A DNA stretch of 32,287 nt, taken from Pseudomonadota bacterium (lineage in GTDB: Bacteria > Oederibacteriota > Muellerivitia > Muellerivitales > Muellerivitaceae). Positions 26,174-32,117 of the stretch are shown piece by piece. Where the stretch lies: NCBI GenBank assembly GCA_021324075.1, contig JAJPJW010000226.1, forward strand, positions 1 to 32,287. Direction: 5' to 3'. The number at the start of each line of letters is the position of its first letter. The first letter of the stretch is position 1. Both the position numbers and the translations under genes were made by a program. The notes under the pieces are model-generated. The model saw only the letters and a program-made list of their open reading frames with translations, ran no database searches and was not told where the DNA came from.

Positions 26174-27249
26174 AAAACAGACTCCTTTTAGCAGGGCTTC
26201 TATCCTTGTTGCCTGCGGCGGGAATGGCCCAGGATACGGCGGGAAACGGGGACTTCCAGGCCAGGGCGGCATTACAACCGATCGAATTTGGGTTCCGATA
26301 CGACGACAACGTTTTCCGGTCCGTCGATTTGGGCGGACGACTTTCGGACGAAATCTACCTGGTGAACGGCGGAGTCCGACTTAATTCCAACTACGATATT
26401 TTCAAAGGAGAGTTCAACTACCACTTGGGGGCCGATCAATACCAGTTTTATTCGGTTCTCAGCAATATCAAAAATAACTTCGAATTGATGTTGGGGGCCG
26501 AACCCGGCGACTTCAGTTTTTACTACCAAAAGGAGTATTTTTTAAGGGACAGCCAATATGAACAGTTCAACTATTGGGACGACGATAATCTTTTAGGGGC
26601 GCAATGGGCGCCCCCCGGACCATGGACTTACGAGGCCAGGGGCAAATACTTCTCCCGCCAATATTACGGGAGTGATCCGACCATCTTGGCCGAGAATTTC
26701 GTCGACCAGGGTTTTTTAGCCGGGATCGGAAGGGAACTCGACGAAAAAATATCGGTTAAATTGGAAGGGAGTTACAACAGCCGTCAATTCAACCGTTGGG
26801 CGGTGACGGCCGCCGCCCCCCTCCCGGGGGTGATCCAGACGGATGAAACTTGGTCCGTGCTTCTCAACGCCCACCTCTATTTTGAGAACATACTCCAAGA
26901 CATCAACTTTGAACAACAAAGGACCAATTCCAACAGTTATGGATTTTCCAACACGGTCCAAAGTGTTTCCTGGGCCGCGGTCGTAAAGCCTTCCGCTTCT
27001 ATTTACCTCCAGTTGTTGTTCCGGCTTTTTTCCAAAACTTACGACAATCAACCGTTGGTCAACAAGGACCTCCAAATCGGGTTTATCGACGAAGATAGCC
27101 AGGACTTGCTTTCGCTCAAGACGACTTGGGACTGGGCGCCCCAGTGGTCGGCCAGCCTTAGTGGCAGCCGTTTCCGCAATGAATCCATCCAGCCGGGCCA
27201 ATATTATATCGAGGACCTTTTGACGGCGACGGTTCAGCGTAATTTTTGA
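26170..27249 (+). CDS. Outer-membrane beta-barrel protein of unknown function
   Basis: The 359-residue protein has a signal peptide ending at GMA-Q, then alternating amphipathic strands rich in aromatic residues (for example YHLGADQYQFYSVLSN, FEYQ-like turns and YLQLLFRLFSKTYD). It ends in Phe (ATVQRNF), the usual BamA-recognition end of outer-membrane barrels. FGFRYDDNVFRS near residue 37 resembles the start of barrels predicted in exopolysaccharide and sorting loci, but the specific family is uncertain. Start overlaps the previous stop (ATGA), making it the fourth coupled gene of the operon. It could be a porin, an export channel or a sensor element. Confidence 0.82.
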   Translation: MKNRLLLAGLLSLLPAAGMAQDTAGNGDFQARAALQPIEFGFRYDDNVFRSVDLGGRLSDEIYLVNGGVRLNSNYDIFKGEFNYHLGADQYQFYSVLSNIKNNFELMLGAEPGDFSFYYQKEYFLRDSQYEQFNYWDDDNLLGAQWAPPGPWTYEARGKYFSRQYYGSDPTILAENFVDQGFLAGIGRELDEKISVKLEGSYNSRQFNRWAVTAAAPLPGVIQTDETWSVLLNAHLYFENILQDINFEQQRTNSNSYGFSNTVQSVSWAAVVKPSASIYLQLLFRLFSKTYDNQPLVNKDLQIGFIDEDSQDLLSLKTTWDWAPQWSASLSGSRFRNESIQPGQYYIEDLLTATVQRNF

Positions 27250-27297
27250 AATCAAAGAGCGTGCGATTACCCAACCCGGACTTGTGGATGGGGCTCG

Positions 27298-27327
27298 TTG
27301 ACAAGGTTCTGCCGCGCTTTATATGAT
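27298..27327 (+). promoter_or_regulatory. Promoter of the 302-residue unknown gene
   Basis: TTGACA (27298-27303, consensus) and TATGAT (27322-27327) are 18 bases apart. The predicted start is about 20 bases before the ATG at 27355, and GGAAGG lies in the leader. Its position rules out an in-frame TTG start at 27298. Confidence 0.7.
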
Positions 27328-27354
27328 GAAGCACCAGCAACCGGAAGGCGGGCG

Positions 27355-28263
27355 ATGAGAAAGCCGGATGACGATTTAAAAATAGACATAGCGGACCTTT
27401 TTGGCGGCGCTGTTTCGGGCCCCTCGGAGCAATTGGAAGAAGTGGCTGCTTTGGAAGATGCGCCCGCTGGAACCGGCGTGCCTTCGGCGTCGGACAACCA
27501 GTTCCAAGAATGGATGAGCAACCGCAACGCCGAGCTGGAAGCCAAAACCGTTGAATTGGAAAAAAAGTTCCAGGAGCCGGTTACGGCCGAATCGGTTCCG
27601 GCCGACAACCTTTCGGCTGGCGAGTTGTTATCGGCGCCTATTGAAACCGAACCGGCCGCCCCAAACACCCCTTCCCCCATCGATTTTAACGCGCCGATTG
27701 CGCCCCCTTTCATGGGTGGGGCTCCGGGACCAGCCCCGGCCGCCGAAGCCGTTCCTCCCCAGCCGGCGGAAAACCAGGCCCCGCCCATCGACGCGGAGGA
27801 ATTGAAAAGGCTCCAGGCCGAACACGAATTTTTAATGCTTTACGACGAGTTTAGGAACATCATCGTTTACGAGTTGAAAGACCTGGTCGGGGAAAAGAAG
27901 ACCTTCACGATGCTGGGCCGTACCGTGGAATTGGCCCGGGAAAAATTCCCGGAGATTTTCCGGAACGCCAACTGGGATTCGTCCGGAAATCTGCTGGAAG
28001 ACGGTTCGGTGGACAGCCAGAGACTCATTGAAAACAAGAATGCCTTGGACCCCCAAAAGGCGGGTGGGGTCATGGACACGGCCTTGTCGTCCTTGTTGAA
28101 GCTCCGTCTCCAGGCGGTAGAGAAGGGCCTTGGCACGGGGCTGAAGAACAAAGTCCGCGCCCATCTTTACCAATGGATCAGCGAAAAGACCCAAAAAGCG
28201 GTCCGCGACGGCAAGAACGCGGAAAATCTGAAACGCCTGAGCGGTTATGTGGCTTCGACATAG
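27355..28263 (+). CDS. Cytoplasmic protein of unknown function with disordered Pro/Ala middle and helical C-terminal domain
   Basis: I do not recognise a family. The 302 residues comprise an acidic N-terminus (DDDLKIDIADLFGG), a short helical stretch (50-72), a long Pro/Ala-rich and probably disordered linker (about 75-146), and a compact helical domain at 148-300 (HEFLMLYDEFRNIIVYELKDLVG, ALSSLLKLRLQAVEKGLG, VRAHLYQWISEKTQKAV). There is no signal peptide or membrane helix. The start is ATG 27355, fixed by the promoter just upstream and the ribosome site GGAAGG. It forms a single-gene unit; another promoter follows it at 28269. The design suggests a flexibly tethered interaction domain. Confidence 0.82.
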   Translation: MRKPDDDLKIDIADLFGGAVSGPSEQLEEVAALEDAPAGTGVPSASDNQFQEWMSNRNAELEAKTVELEKKFQEPVTAESVPADNLSAGELLSAPIETEPAAPNTPSPIDFNAPIAPPFMGGAPGPAPAAEAVPPQPAENQAPPIDAEELKRLQAEHEFLMLYDEFRNIIVYELKDLVGEKKTFTMLGRTVELAREKFPEIFRNANWDSSGNLLEDGSVDSQRLIENKNALDPQKAGGVMDTALSSLLKLRLQAVEKGLGTGLKNKVRAHLYQWISEKTQKAVRDGKNAENLKRLSGYVAST

Positions 28264-28268
28264 GCACG

Positions 28269-28297
28269 TTGACAAGCCAAAAGGCGAAAGATAAAAT
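28269..28297 (+). promoter_or_regulatory. Promoter upstream of the rph leader
   Basis: TTGACA (28269-28274) and TAAAAT (28292-28297) are 17 bases apart, one of the best matches in the window. Predicted transcription starts near 28304, giving a 100-base leader before rph. Confidence 0.72.
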
Positions 28298-28303
28298 CCA
28301 ATC

Positions 28304-28380
28304 GAAATGACCTAAAGGGTCGTGAGAGTTTCCTCGAACCTCATCTGCCGACAAGCGCAGGATGGGGTTTTTTGCTTTTT
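28304..28380 (+). ncRNA. Candidate small RNA or attenuator leader upstream of rph
   Basis: Between a strong promoter and rph, the leader contains a hairpin GACC-TAAAG-GGTC (28309-28321) and then a terminator-like stem. CCTCATCTGC (28339-28348) pairs with GCA-G-GATGGGG (28357-28367), with one bulged G and one G-T pair, followed by TTTTTTGCTTTTT. An upstream GTGAG (28322-28326) could instead pair with CTCAT (28340-28344), opening the terminator. This gives either a transcription attenuator for rph-rdgB or a free RNA of about 75 bases. It matches no riboswitch class that I recognise. It could also simply terminate transcription from the preceding gene. Confidence 0.5.
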
Positions 28381-28404
28381 AAACCTGATTTTTAAGGGAA
28401 AAGA

Positions 28405-29103
28405 ATGTCCATAAAGTTACGGCCGATACAATTTGTCCGTTCTTACACCCGTTATGCGGAAGGCTCGGTCCTGGTATCAATGGGGCAAACCCGTGTCCTT
28501 TGCAACGCCTCCATTTCTGAGGAGGTGCCGCCCTTTTTGCGGGGAAAGGGCAAGGGCTGGGTAACGGCGGAATATTCCATGCTTCCGCGGAGTACGGCTG
28601 AAAGGACGCCCCGTGATTCAGTAAAGGGGAAAATCAACGGCCGGACCCATGAGATCCAACGGTTGATCGGGCGTTCCCTCCGCTCGATAGTGGATCTGGA
28701 AGCTTTGGGCGAACGACAGATTGTCCTGGATTGCGATGTTTTACAGGCCGATGGGGGAACCCGGACGGCTTCCATCAACGGGGCCTACGTGGCACTGGTG
28801 GACGCTTTGCGGGGACTTGTGGCGAAAAAAGTACTGGGACGGGTGCCGGTTACGGAAGCGGTGGGTGCGGTCAGTGTGGGACTTTTCAAAGGAAAGCCGG
28901 TCCTGGATCTGTGTTACGAAGAGGATTCCCAGGCCGACGTTGATTTCAACGTGGTCATGACGGCCTCGGGAAAATTCGTCGAAATCCAGGGAACCGCTGA
29001 AAGGGAACCCTTCACCCGCCTGCAACTCGAGGAACTTTTGAAACTTGCCGATAAAGGTATCCGCCAGGTGCTCCAGGCGCAATCCAAGGCGCTACAGAAA
29101 TGA
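28405..29103 (+). CDS. rph: Ribonuclease PH
   Basis: RNase PH is a phosphate-dependent 3'-5' exoribonuclease that trims tRNA precursors and forms hexameric rings. The 232 residues show the family core: [77 protein letters not shown] and the C-terminal [16 protein letters not shown]. The N-terminus begins at MSIKLRP, a few residues shorter than usual, and lacks the common DGR segment; an in-frame stop ten bases upstream excludes extension. A candidate attenuator lies just before it. Its stop overlaps the start of rdgB (ATGA). Confidence 0.96.
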   Translation: MSIKLRPIQFVRSYTRYAEGSVLVSMGQTRVLCNASISEEVPPFLRGKGKGWVTAEYSMLPRSTAERTPRDSVKGKINGRTHEIQRLIGRSLRSIVDLEALGERQIVLDCDVLQADGGTRTASINGAYVALVDALRGLVAKKVLGRVPVTEAVGAVSVGLFKGKPVLDLCYEEDSQADVDFNVVMTASGKFVEIQGTAEREPFTRLQLEELLKLADKGIRQVLQAQSKALQK

Positions 29104-29687
29104 AAAAACTGGTGATCGCCACCCAAAACCAGAACAAGTTCAAGGAAATGAAGGAGGCCCTGGCCGGCATTCCTTGGGGGCTCCAACCGGCCTTCGATTT
29201 CCCCGGTGCTCCGGAGGTTCTGGAAGACGGGAAAACACTGGAAGAGAACTCTTTGAAGAAGGCCCGGGAGGTTGCCTTATTTACCGGCCTTCCTTCATTG
29301 GCGGATGACACGGGCTTATTTGTTGATTTTATTGGCGGCCAACCGGGTATTTACGCGGCGCGATTCGCTGGTGAAAATTGTACTTATGAGGATAATGTCC
29401 GGAAATTGCTCGGGCTTCTTGAAAAAGCGCCTGATGAAAGCCGGGGAGCGGTTTTCAAAACCGTCATCACCTTTTTCCGCCCGGATGGTTCCTTTGACCA
29501 AGTCGCCGGTGAGATTGGCGGGACGATCACCCGCAGTGCCCGGGGTGAGGGTGGGTTTGGATATGATCCTATTTTTCTCCCGGCAGGTCATTCAAAGGTT
29601 TTTGCTGAAATGACATTGGACGAAAAAAACCGGATTAGCCATAGGGGACAAGCCGTTCAAAAGGCCAAGGAACTCCTGAAGGACTAG
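29100..29687 (+). CDS. rdgB: Non-canonical purine NTP pyrophosphatase (RdgB/HAM1 family)
   Basis: The enzyme hydrolyses ITP, dITP and XTP to monophosphates and pyrophosphate, keeping deaminated purines out of nucleic acids. The 195 residues contain the N-terminal [15 protein letters not shown] substrate site, the metal-binding [25 protein letters not shown], and the C-terminal [13 protein letters not shown] and [15 protein letters not shown] motifs. It overlaps rph by four bases, a pairing common in bacteria and here probably translationally coupled. Confidence 0.97.
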   Translation: MKKLVIATQNQNKFKEMKEALAGIPWGLQPAFDFPGAPEVLEDGKTLEENSLKKAREVALFTGLPSLADDTGLFVDFIGGQPGIYAARFAGENCTYEDNVRKLLGLLEKAPDESRGAVFKTVITFFRPDGSFDQVAGEIGGTITRSARGEGGFGYDPIFLPAGHSKVFAEMTLDEKNRISHRGQAVQKAKELLKD

Positions 29688-29735
29688 GACAGCAGCAGTA
29701 TGGGGTCACCGGGTTGACAGCTGGACTTTTCGGAC

Positions 29736-29783
29736 CGGGGTTTAGCGCAGTGTTAGTTCATCGGGTTTAGACCTGGGGGTCGT
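29736..29783 (+). pseudogene. Decayed tRNA-Pro copy
   Basis: This 48-base segment aligns by hand with the first 49 bases of the tRNA-Pro that begins at 29803, with about 36 identities and one missing base in the anticodon loop. It keeps the CGGGG acceptor start, TTTAGCGCAG D-arm start, GGGTTT and GGGGTCGT blocks. The anticodon position reads TAG instead of TGG. Similarity stops before the T arm, so no cloverleaf can form. It looks like a tandem duplicate in decay. Confidence 0.65.
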
Positions 29784-29788
29784 ATAAG
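29783..29788 (+). promoter_or_regulatory. Possible -10 element for tRNA-Pro arising at the end of the relic
   Basis: TATAAG lies 14 bases before the tRNA-Pro 5' end, where the T arm of the decayed copy should be. A consensus TTGACA at 29714-29719 is too far away to serve as its -35, and no nearer one was found. Confidence 0.3.
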
Positions 29789-29802
29789 CCTGATTTTTAG
29801 GC

Positions 29803-29877
<75 letters not shown>

Positions 29878-29955
29878 GAAAATCAGACGAATGAGTGGGA
29901 AATCTAACCGATTTGTTTTTAATTTGTAGCTTGTTCATTTTCTTCCGGTTTTTCC

Positions 29956-30032
<77 letters not shown>

Positions 30033-30062
30033 TTTTTTAAAATCAGTCCCCAGCGAATTTTC

Positions 30063-30117
30063 AAAGGCCTTTGTTTGCAAGGGTTTTACCACCCGACCAA
30101 GCAGGGGCCTTTTTTAT
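30063..30117 (+). terminator. Strong intrinsic terminator after the tRNA genes
   Basis: AAAGGCCTTTG (30063-30073) pairs with CAGGGGCCTTT (30102-30112) over eleven positions with two G-T pairs. A smaller GGG/CCC hairpin lies in the loop, and a T-rich tail follows. It closes the tRNA unit and separates it from the accessory segment. Confidence 0.8.
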
Positions 30118-30120
30118 TTG

Positions 30121-30154
30121 TGACGGTAGGTGACGGTTGACGACCGTTAATGAC
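30121..30154 (+). repeat. Degenerate TGACGGT repeats, left end of accessory segment
   Basis: TGACGGTAGG and TGACGGTTGA stand in tandem, followed by an inverted ACCGTTAATGAC. A related TGACGGTTGG repeat occurs at 32007-32041, on the other side of the toxin-antitoxin and secreted-protein genes. Confidence 0.5.
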
Positions 30155-30193
30155 AACAAAAGACGGGTCTGAATGACACGTATAAGACACAAA

Positions 30194-30222
30194 TGACCCA
30201 CTGTCTTTCAGGGAATGGGTCA
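30194..30222 (+). repeat. Inverted repeat upstream of the mntA promoter
   Basis: TGACCCA (30194-30200) and TGGGTCA (30216-30222) form a perfect 7-base inverted repeat with a 15-base spacer, ending 38 bases before the -10 at 30260. It could be a regulatory site for the toxin-antitoxin operon. Confidence 0.35.
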
Positions 30223-30259
30223 CAAAAGGCAGTTGTGCCTAAAGGGGGTGGGTATGAGT

Positions 30260-30280
30260 TATAATGGGTCCAGATTTGGA
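30260..30280 (+). promoter_or_regulatory. Putative mntA-hepT promoter -10 with overlapping palindrome
   Basis: A perfect TATAAT occupies 30260-30265. The palindrome TCCA-GATT-TGGA (30269-30280) covers the predicted start point, a typical place for autorepression in toxin-antitoxin operons. The -35 is poor (TTGTGC at 21 bases). Confidence 0.4.
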
Positions 30281-30297
30281 CAACTTTGGAGAGTTCA

Positions 30298-30588
30298 GTG
30301 GGCACAGATGAAATTTTAAAATCAAAACGAACCGAAATTTTAAGCTTGGCTGCCAAGCGCGGGATCAAGAACCTGCGGGTTTTTGGGTCGGTGGCCCGTG
30401 GCCAAGCTGGACCTCAAAGCGACGTGGACTTCCTGGTTGAAGTGGAACCGGGTCGGGACTATCTCGACTTAGGGGCCTTCTTGATGGATGTTCAAGACCT
30501 ATTGGGCCGAAAAGTTGATTTGGTAACCGAAAAGGCCCTTCATTCCGCCATCAAAGGCCAAGTCCTCAAAGAAGCCGTCCCTCTGTGA
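30298..30588 (+). CDS. mntA: MntA-type antitoxin, minimal nucleotidyltransferase
   Basis: The 96-residue protein is a minimal nucleotidyltransferase. The pattern G30-S31-x10-D42-x-D44 (FGSVARGQAGPQSDVDFLVE) matches the MNT consensus, with a third acidic residue likely at D74 (KVDLV). MntA antitoxins inactivate the paired HepT RNase by transferring AMP units to a conserved Tyr. The start GTG at 30298 is preferred because GGAGAG lies a few bases upstream; a TTG at 30286 overlaps that ribosome site. The stop overlaps the hepT start by four bases (GTGA), the usual coupled layout with antitoxin first. The catalytic residues are all present, so it should be active. Confidence 0.9.
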   Translation: MGTDEILKSKRTEILSLAAKRGIKNLRVFGSVARGQAGPQSDVDFLVEVEPGRDYLDLGAFLMDVQDLLGRKVDLVTEKALHSAIKGQVLKEAVPL

Positions 30589-30914
30589 AGGACGACCGGC
30601 TTTACATAAGCCACATTCTCGAATGCGCCGGTAAGGTCCAGGAATACGCCAAAGTAGGCCGGGAAAAGTTCCTGAAAGATACCCTCAGCCAGGACGCCGT
30701 TCTCCGCAACCTTCAGATCATGACCGAATCTTGCCAGAGGCTTTCCCAAGAACTCAAAAACCGGCACCCTGAAATTGATTGGCGAGGTTTAGCAGGATTT
30801 AGGAATATCCTAGTCCATGAATATTTGGGAGTGGATTTGGAGATTGTTTGGGCATTGGTGGAACAGAAACTTCCGGGGTTGATGAAAATGGTTAAATTAG
30901 AACAACAGAAATAG
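30585..30914 (+). CDS. hepT: HepT-type toxin (HEPN domain, DUF86)
   Basis: The 109-residue all-helical protein is a HEPN/DUF86 ribonuclease toxin. The catalytic R-x4-H motif is R73...H78 in FRNILVHEY, and Y80 completes the R-x4-H-x-Y motif, in which the Tyr is the site of AMPylation by MntA. HepT toxins cleave RNA and arrest growth when unmodified. The start is GTG overlapping the mntA stop. Both motifs are intact, so this looks like a working type VII pair. It is the first gene pair of the repeat-bounded segment after the tRNA terminator. Confidence 0.92.
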   Translation: MKDDRLYISHILECAGKVQEYAKVGREKFLKDTLSQDAVLRNLQIMTESCQRLSQELKNRHPEIDWRGLAGFRNILVHEYLGVDLEIVWALVEQKLPGLMKMVKLEQQK

Positions 30915-30920
30915 GGTTTA

Positions 30921-30955
30921 TAAGCGGTCCACGATGGGGACCGTCGTGGAGAATA
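30921..30955 (+). repeat. Palindromic repeat, copy 1
   Basis: TCCACGATGG (30928-30937) and CCGTCGTGGA (30941-30950) form a ten-position stem with one G-T pair around a 3-base loop. The palindrome and its flanks (TAAGCGGTC before, GAATAAG after) match copy 2 near 31896, so this is a dispersed element rather than a chance hairpin. No T-run follows. Confidence 0.7.
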
Positions 30956-30990
30956 AGTGGGACGGTCAAGGCTAAATGTAAAGGTTAAAT

Positions 30991-31884
30991 ATGAAAACCG
31001 ATTCTTTTCTGGCGTCCATCCTGCCGGTCCTTTTCTTCCTTTTCATCCCTTTTGCCTACTCCCAAACCAATACCCCGGCTCCCGCCATGCCCGCGAATCC
31101 CAGGGCCTCTGATGTCGAAAAAGAGCTTGGGTTCATGTCGATGGACGGCACGCCGGAAAAGGAACCAGTGCTGACTTCGGAGCAAAAAAGCCTGTTGGAA
31201 GCCGGATTGGGATGGGTGGTCCAGCATTTGAAATGCATCCAGGAGGAGGAGTCCCCGAACAAGTGGTCAAAAATCCCCGATGGCAAATGTTTTGAGGTGT
31301 GGGGCGTTTGTATCGGGGGCTTTGGCTCCCCCGGGTTGGTGCTGGATGTGAGCGGTTCCAGCCAGTTGGCGGGGCACGGAACCATGCTTGCGGATGAACA
31401 TTATGTCTTTTGCACTTTTGATAAAGGGACCTTTACGGCCGGGATTTTTTGGACAAGCACCGGGGGGACGGGCCTGCAATTGCTTAAATTCCCACAAGGG
31501 CCGGATTTAATATGGACCGGGGACAGGGTAAATGAAATGTTCGATGGGGACCCGGCCCAAGCACACCTTTTCCACAGGGGAGCGGACGGAAGGGTGAAGG
31601 AAGTCCTGACTTACCACTATGCTGAGCGGGAAGTGGGGGTGGAACATCCAGATGATTTCGAGACCCGCCTTATCCCTGGAAAAGGCGGGGCTGTCCGGTT
31701 GCTTCAAATGAGGGCACAGTGGCAAACCGATAATGATGGGAATGGCCAGCCGGTGACCCAGGTCACCGAGACAAATTACACCTGGAATCCGTCCGCTGAA
31801 ACTTATATCGCCAAAGGCACTGCGAAAAACGTTTCCGAGAAGACATGGAATGACAAAAAAGAACCGGGAGAGATCGATCAGTAA
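30991..31884 (+). CDS. Secreted protein of unknown function
   Basis: I do not recognise a family. The 297-residue protein has a clear signal peptide (basic MKTDS, hydrophobic core through FLFIPFAYS, cleavage near YSQ) without a lipobox, followed by a Pro/Ala-rich stretch. The mature part is probably beta-rich (GTGLQLLKF, VKEVLTYHYAEREVGVE, VTETNYTWNPSAETYIAKG) and has Cys residues in HLKCIQ, GKCFEVWGVCIGG and FCTF that could form disulfides. AAAGG stands about seven bases before the ATG. The gene is flanked by two copies of a palindromic repeat and lies downstream of a toxin-antitoxin pair, suggesting an accessory rather than core gene. Confidence 0.78.
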   Translation: MKTDSFLASILPVLFFLFIPFAYSQTNTPAPAMPANPRASDVEKELGFMSMDGTPEKEPVLTSEQKSLLEAGLGWVVQHLKCIQEEESPNKWSKIPDGKCFEVWGVCIGGFGSPGLVLDVSGSSQLAGHGTMLADEHYVFCTFDKGTFTAGIFWTSTGGTGLQLLKFPQGPDLIWTGDRVNEMFDGDPAQAHLFHRGADGRVKEVLTYHYAEREVGVEHPDDFETRLIPGKGGAVRLLQMRAQWQTDNDGNGQPVTQVTETNYTWNPSAETYIAKGTAKNVSEKTWNDKKEPGEIDQ

Positions 31885-31889
31885 TTAAG

Positions 31890-31926
31890 TGGTCTGTCCA
31901 CGATGGGATCCATCGTGGACAATCAG
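31890..31926 (+). repeat. Palindromic repeat, copy 2
   Basis: GTCCACGATGG (31896-31906) and CCATCGTGGAC (31910-31920) pair perfectly over 11 bases around GAT. The flank TAAGTGGTC resembles that of copy 1. It starts a few bases after the stop of the secreted-protein gene and could act as a terminator or mRNA-stabilising hairpin, although there is no T-run. Confidence 0.75.
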
Positions 31927-31985
31927 CACTACTGATTATCAAACCTAAGTGGTGAGAAGAGACTTCCTTCGGCCTTGAAAAAAGT

Positions 31986-32041
31986 GATGATTGGAAGCGA
32001 TGGTAAATGACGGTTGGTGATGATTGATGACTGTTGGTGAT
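31986..32041 (+). repeat. Degenerate TGACGGTTGG repeats, right end of accessory segment
   Basis: ATGACGGTTGGTGAT (32007-32021) is repeated at 32027-32041 with one mismatch, a 20-base period, and further TGATGATTGG-like units precede it. The unit resembles the repeats at 30121-30140. Between copy 2 of the palindrome and the hairpin at 32076 I see no gene. Confidence 0.55.
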
Positions 32042-32075
32042 AAACCTAAAAATTATTTGTTGAAGCTGGCCTCGT

Positions 32076-32117
32076 AGAATTTCAAGATGGGCATATGATT
32101 ACTCATCTTGAATTTCT
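32076..32117 (+). repeat. Long inverted repeat near the window edge
   Basis: AGAATTTCAAGATG (32076-32089) and CATCTTGAATTTCT (32104-32117) pair over 14 positions with one mismatch around a 14-base loop. It could be an operator, a repeat-element end or an mRNA hairpin. The start of the truncated reading frame falls within its loop. Confidence 0.55.

Noticed and set aside
28310-28345. Ten-base identity (GGGTCGTGAG) between the rph leader and the tRNA-Pro T arm
   Set aside because: Ten-base matches are expected by chance in a window of this size, and the flanking leader shows no tRNA structure.
29714-29719. A consensus TTGACA before the tRNA-Pro relic
   Set aside because: The expected -10 position falls in the GGGG of the relic; no usable -10 is present.
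30033-30038. T6 run directly after tRNA-Arg as a terminator
   Set aside because: There is no hairpin other than the tRNA arms before it; the structured terminator at 30063-30117 is a far better candidate.
31986-32041. Possible CRISPR-like array in the TGA-rich repeats
   Set aside because: Units are short, degenerate and lack unique spacers of constant length; no cas genes are present.
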